From the NCBI GenBank assembly GCA_964011275.1, contig CAXGOB010000020.1, positions 1 to 64,000 of the forward strand: a stretch of DNA of 64,000 nucleotides. The letters run 5' to 3'. This DNA is from UBA7328 sp002471345. Lineage in GTDB: Bacteria; Bacteroidota; Bacteroidia; Chitinophagales; Saprospiraceae. The notes beneath the pieces are model-generated. The model had not been told where the DNA came from and searched no databases. It saw only the letters and a list, made by a program, of their open reading frames with translations. A program made the position numbers and the translations under genes. Of the stretch, positions 62,147-64,000 are shown in pieces (the stretch's first letter is position 1; the number at the start of each line of letters is the position of its first letter).

Positions 62147-63220
62147 TTAGACTCCAAAAGATATTTGAACCTCTCTGGTGATTGGGATAGATTGGCATGT
62201 CAAAACGTGTCCATTGTCTATATCCTTTTGGCTCAATGCCATACATGATTTCATCTCTACTTCTCCAGATTGAATACGAGCTACACATGTACCACATACT
62301 CCGCTTTCACAAGAATATGGGGGCTGGGCCCCGACAGATTTTAGAGACTCCAGAATAGTCTGATTTTGAAGTACAGTAGTTTGATGCTTTTTATTTTCTA
62401 TAAATGCCGTAAGACGCGAATTGTCGAATCCATTGATCTTTTTAGAATCTTTGGAAAGGGCATTTCCAAATTGTTCAATATGAATTATTTCTTTAGGTAC
62501 CCCCAGTTCTTCTAGACATTTTTTAACACTAAGATTCATGGCACCTGGGCCGCAAATGTAGTACTCTGTGTTTTGGGCTACTGGAGGGTAATTGGTTATA
62601 AACCATTCTACGCTCTCCTCATCAATACGACCTTTTCTTCCTTTCCAAGATTTAGCAACTGACCATACTTTTGGATTACTAAGTATTTGAATGATATTGA
62701 TTCTATTTGTATGCTCTGATTTGAGTCCTTCTAATTCGTCTCTCAATAGGATAGTATCTTGATTAGTATTTCCATAAAATAGATTTACTGTACTATTTGG
62801 ACTGCCTTTTAATACGGATTTAAGAATAGAAATAATGGGTGTGATTCCACTCCCAGCAGCAAAAAGAAAATAGGTTTTATAAGCTTTTCTATCAATTTGA
62901 GCATAAAACCGTCCTTGAGGTGCCATGACTTCTACTTGGTCTCCAATTCGTAAATGATCGTTGATATAATTGGATACTAAGCCACCTTTGACTCTTTTGA
63001 CTGTCAGTTCTAGATTTTCATCAGTTAAGGGTGAGCTATTAAGGGAATAACTTCGTCTTACCTCTTTACCGTCAAGTATGAATCTAAAAATTAAATGTTG
63101 CCCGGGAGTAAAGTGAAATTCTTCTCTAAGGGGTTTTGGGACTTCAATGCTTAATGTGACAGCGTCATCCACCGGATTTTTAATTTCACTGATCTTTAGC
63201 TTATGAAATATCATTGTCAT
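62147..63220 (-). CDS. FNR-type reductase with C-terminal 2Fe-2S ferredoxin domain
   Basis: A 357-residue protein. The flavin part shows RRSYSLNSSP (residues about 54-63), LVSNYINDHLRIGD and AAGSGITPIISILKS (NAD side), then YICGPGAMNL. The last 85 residues are a plant-type ferredoxin domain with the cysteine pattern PYSCESGVCGTCVARIQSGE plus SCMALSQKDIDNGHVLTCQS. This is the reductase layout of class IA/GbcB/PaaE enzymes, passing electrons from NAD(P)H to a partner oxygenase. It overlaps the Rieske oxygenase gene by 20 bases, so translation is coupled and the two proteins form one system. Confidence 0.9.
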   Translation of the reverse strand: MTMIFHKLKISEIKNPVDDAVTLSIEVPKPLREEFHFTPGQHLIFRFILDGKEVRRSYSLNSSPLTDENLELTVKRVKGGLVSNYINDHLRIGDQVEVMAPQGRFYAQIDRKAYKTYFLFAAGSGITPIISILKSVLKGSPNSTVNLFYGNTNQDTILLRDELEGLKSEHTNRINIIQILSNPKVWSVAKSWKGRKGRIDEESVEWFITNYPPVAQNTEYYICGPGAMNLSVKKCLEELGVPKEIIHIEQFGNALSKDSKKINGFDNSRLTAFIENKKHQTTVLQNQTILESLKSVGAQPPYSCESGVCGTCVARIQSGEVEMKSCMALSQKDIDNGHVLTCQSIPITREVQISFGV

Positions 63221-64000
63221 TCCTATTTCTATCCATCCATCTTTCTACGATAGTCTGAAAATACCTAACTGTACTTTCTCCTTCTTTGGCAGTCGCGGTG
63301 ATTCCAAATAATGGATTTCTCAGAGATTTTTGTTGTTGTTCACACACATACACATCTTCCTCCATGAAGTCATTCCAGTCCATGGGGTCATCCGAATCAG
63401 GATTAGGTTTATTCCCATATTTGGTTTTTTCTATTCCCCTTATTCCGGACCATGAGCTGTACGACTTCATGCTTTGTTTAGTATATTCCCATTCTGTCAT
63501 TTCTTCCATCTTAGTTCTAACAACCACTTTAGTTTTGTCTGGAGCCAGAGGTATGACATGAAAGATATTCCATGTACTCTCACTTTCAGTTAACCCAAGA
63601 CTAGGAAATAACCATGGTACATATGCCCCTATATAATCATCCGTCATCTCTTTTATTCTTTTATAGGGTATCAGCTTGTCCAGATTTACTTTGTATTCAT
63701 TAGTGGGTGGTTCCCAAAACATATAGTGATCCCCTACGAACCCATATTTGGCATTAGCATGGTCGTATATTTGTAATGTATTGGAATGTAGGTGAGATAG
63801 ATGATACACATCTATATAATTTTCAGCTACTATCTTCCAATTGGCATTGATCATTTTTTCGTAATAGGTATCTGGATATTCTATCAGACGGTTAGGGTCA
63901 TGTGGACCGAGGTGCTCCCAGATTCCTTCAAACCATGTAGTGATGGGTTCAGCTTCAAAGCCATTACAATTGCTTCCTAAAATGTCATTGCATTTAGAAA
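63201..64000 (-). CDS. Rieske oxygenase alpha subunit, C-terminal part (partial)
   Basis: The frame is open to the right edge of the window (64000), so the N-terminal Rieske domain is missing; the ATG at 63854 is internal. The visible 266 residues are the catalytic domain: NWKIVAENYIDVYHLSHLHS supplies the bridging Asp and the two iron-binding histidines, and DWNDFMEEDVYVCEQQQ holds the third, acidic ligand region. This fits carnitine/betaine/choline-type mononuclear iron oxygenases (CntA, GbcA, YeaW) or aromatic ring hydroxylases. Because its reductase is a two-domain FNR-ferredoxin and a GMC choline-type dehydrogenase lies nearby, an amine (betaine) substrate is attractive but unproven. Confidence 0.85.
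   Translation of the reverse strand, partial: SKCNDILGSNCNGFEAEPITTWFEGIWEHLGPHDPNRLIEYPDTYYEKMINANWKIVAENYIDVYHLSHLHSNTLQIYDHANAKYGFVGDHYMFWEPPTNEYKVNLDKLIPYKRIKEMTDDYIGAYVPWLFPSLGLTESESTWNIFHVIPLAPDKTKVVVRTKMEEMTEWEYTKQSMKSYSSWSGIRGIEKTKYGNKPNPDSDDPMDWNDFMEEDVYVCEQQQKSLRNPLFGITATAKEGESTVRYFQTIVERWMDRNRNDNDIS

Overview
The window looks like a 64-kb piece of a marine, free-living Bacteroidota chromosome. The reasons are the low G+C, the FecI/FecR/TonB-receptor module, two extracellular sulfatases, BlaI/BlaR1-type genes, several DUF6090 genes, a broken IPTL-CTERM protein, a CreD cluster, and promoter boxes of the Bacteroidota type (TAnnTTTG). A cytophagal or saprospirial relative is my guess; nothing here fixes the genus. 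I saw no rRNA, tRNA, CRISPR array, IS transposase or phage genes.

Layout. 0-8.8 kb: a P-loop kinase fragment, two DinB-fold genes (one broken by a stop), a secreted cysteine peptidase, a DUF819 membrane protein, and a divergent tesA / ybbA-ybbP block. 8.8-15.2 kb: a decayed FG-GAP gene, a DUF2130 coiled-coil protein, a Rossmann-fold gene with an internal stop, DedA, FabH, an EI24-like membrane protein and a metallo-beta-lactamase-fold lipoprotein. 15.2-20.5 kb: an accessory stretch of orphan genes (membrane protein, frameshifted TlpA-like protein, another frameshifted secreted protein, SGNH-like lipoprotein, GIY-YIG protein) with odd boundary repeats. 20.5-29.8 kb: a sulfatase/NIPSNAP operon divergent from a TPR-LuxR membrane regulator, then a LuxR-HTH/transmembrane/S74 fusion protein, YceI, a FadL-like porin and a GH113-like mannanase. 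29.8-37.1 kb: sigma factor, anti-sigma factor and TonB receptor, facing a BlaI / M56-ankyrin pair. 37.4-44.3 kb: an acidic repeat lipoprotein, the broken IPTL-CTERM gene, RhlE-type helicase, second sulfatase and UppP. 44.8-56.9 kb: a cyclic-nucleotide-binding protein with a frameshift at a slippery site, DUF6090 genes, a serine hydrolase, a methyltransferase, an MscS channel, an amino-acid permease and a PepSY-like acidic protein. 57-64 kb: a GMC oxidoreductase, the CreD cluster, and a Rieske oxygenase with its reductase.

Two themes stand out. First, the 23-26 kb locus carries two different membrane-tethered LuxR-type proteins side by side. One of them joins a cytoplasmic HTH to an outside trimeric adhesin-like head and a self-cleaving S74 chaperone, an architecture that recalls the animal factor MYRF. 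I regard it as the best candidate for an undescribed system. Second, about ten genes are broken by single stops or single-base frameshifts. That points to active gene decay, an indel-prone assembly, or in one case possibly programmed frameshifting.
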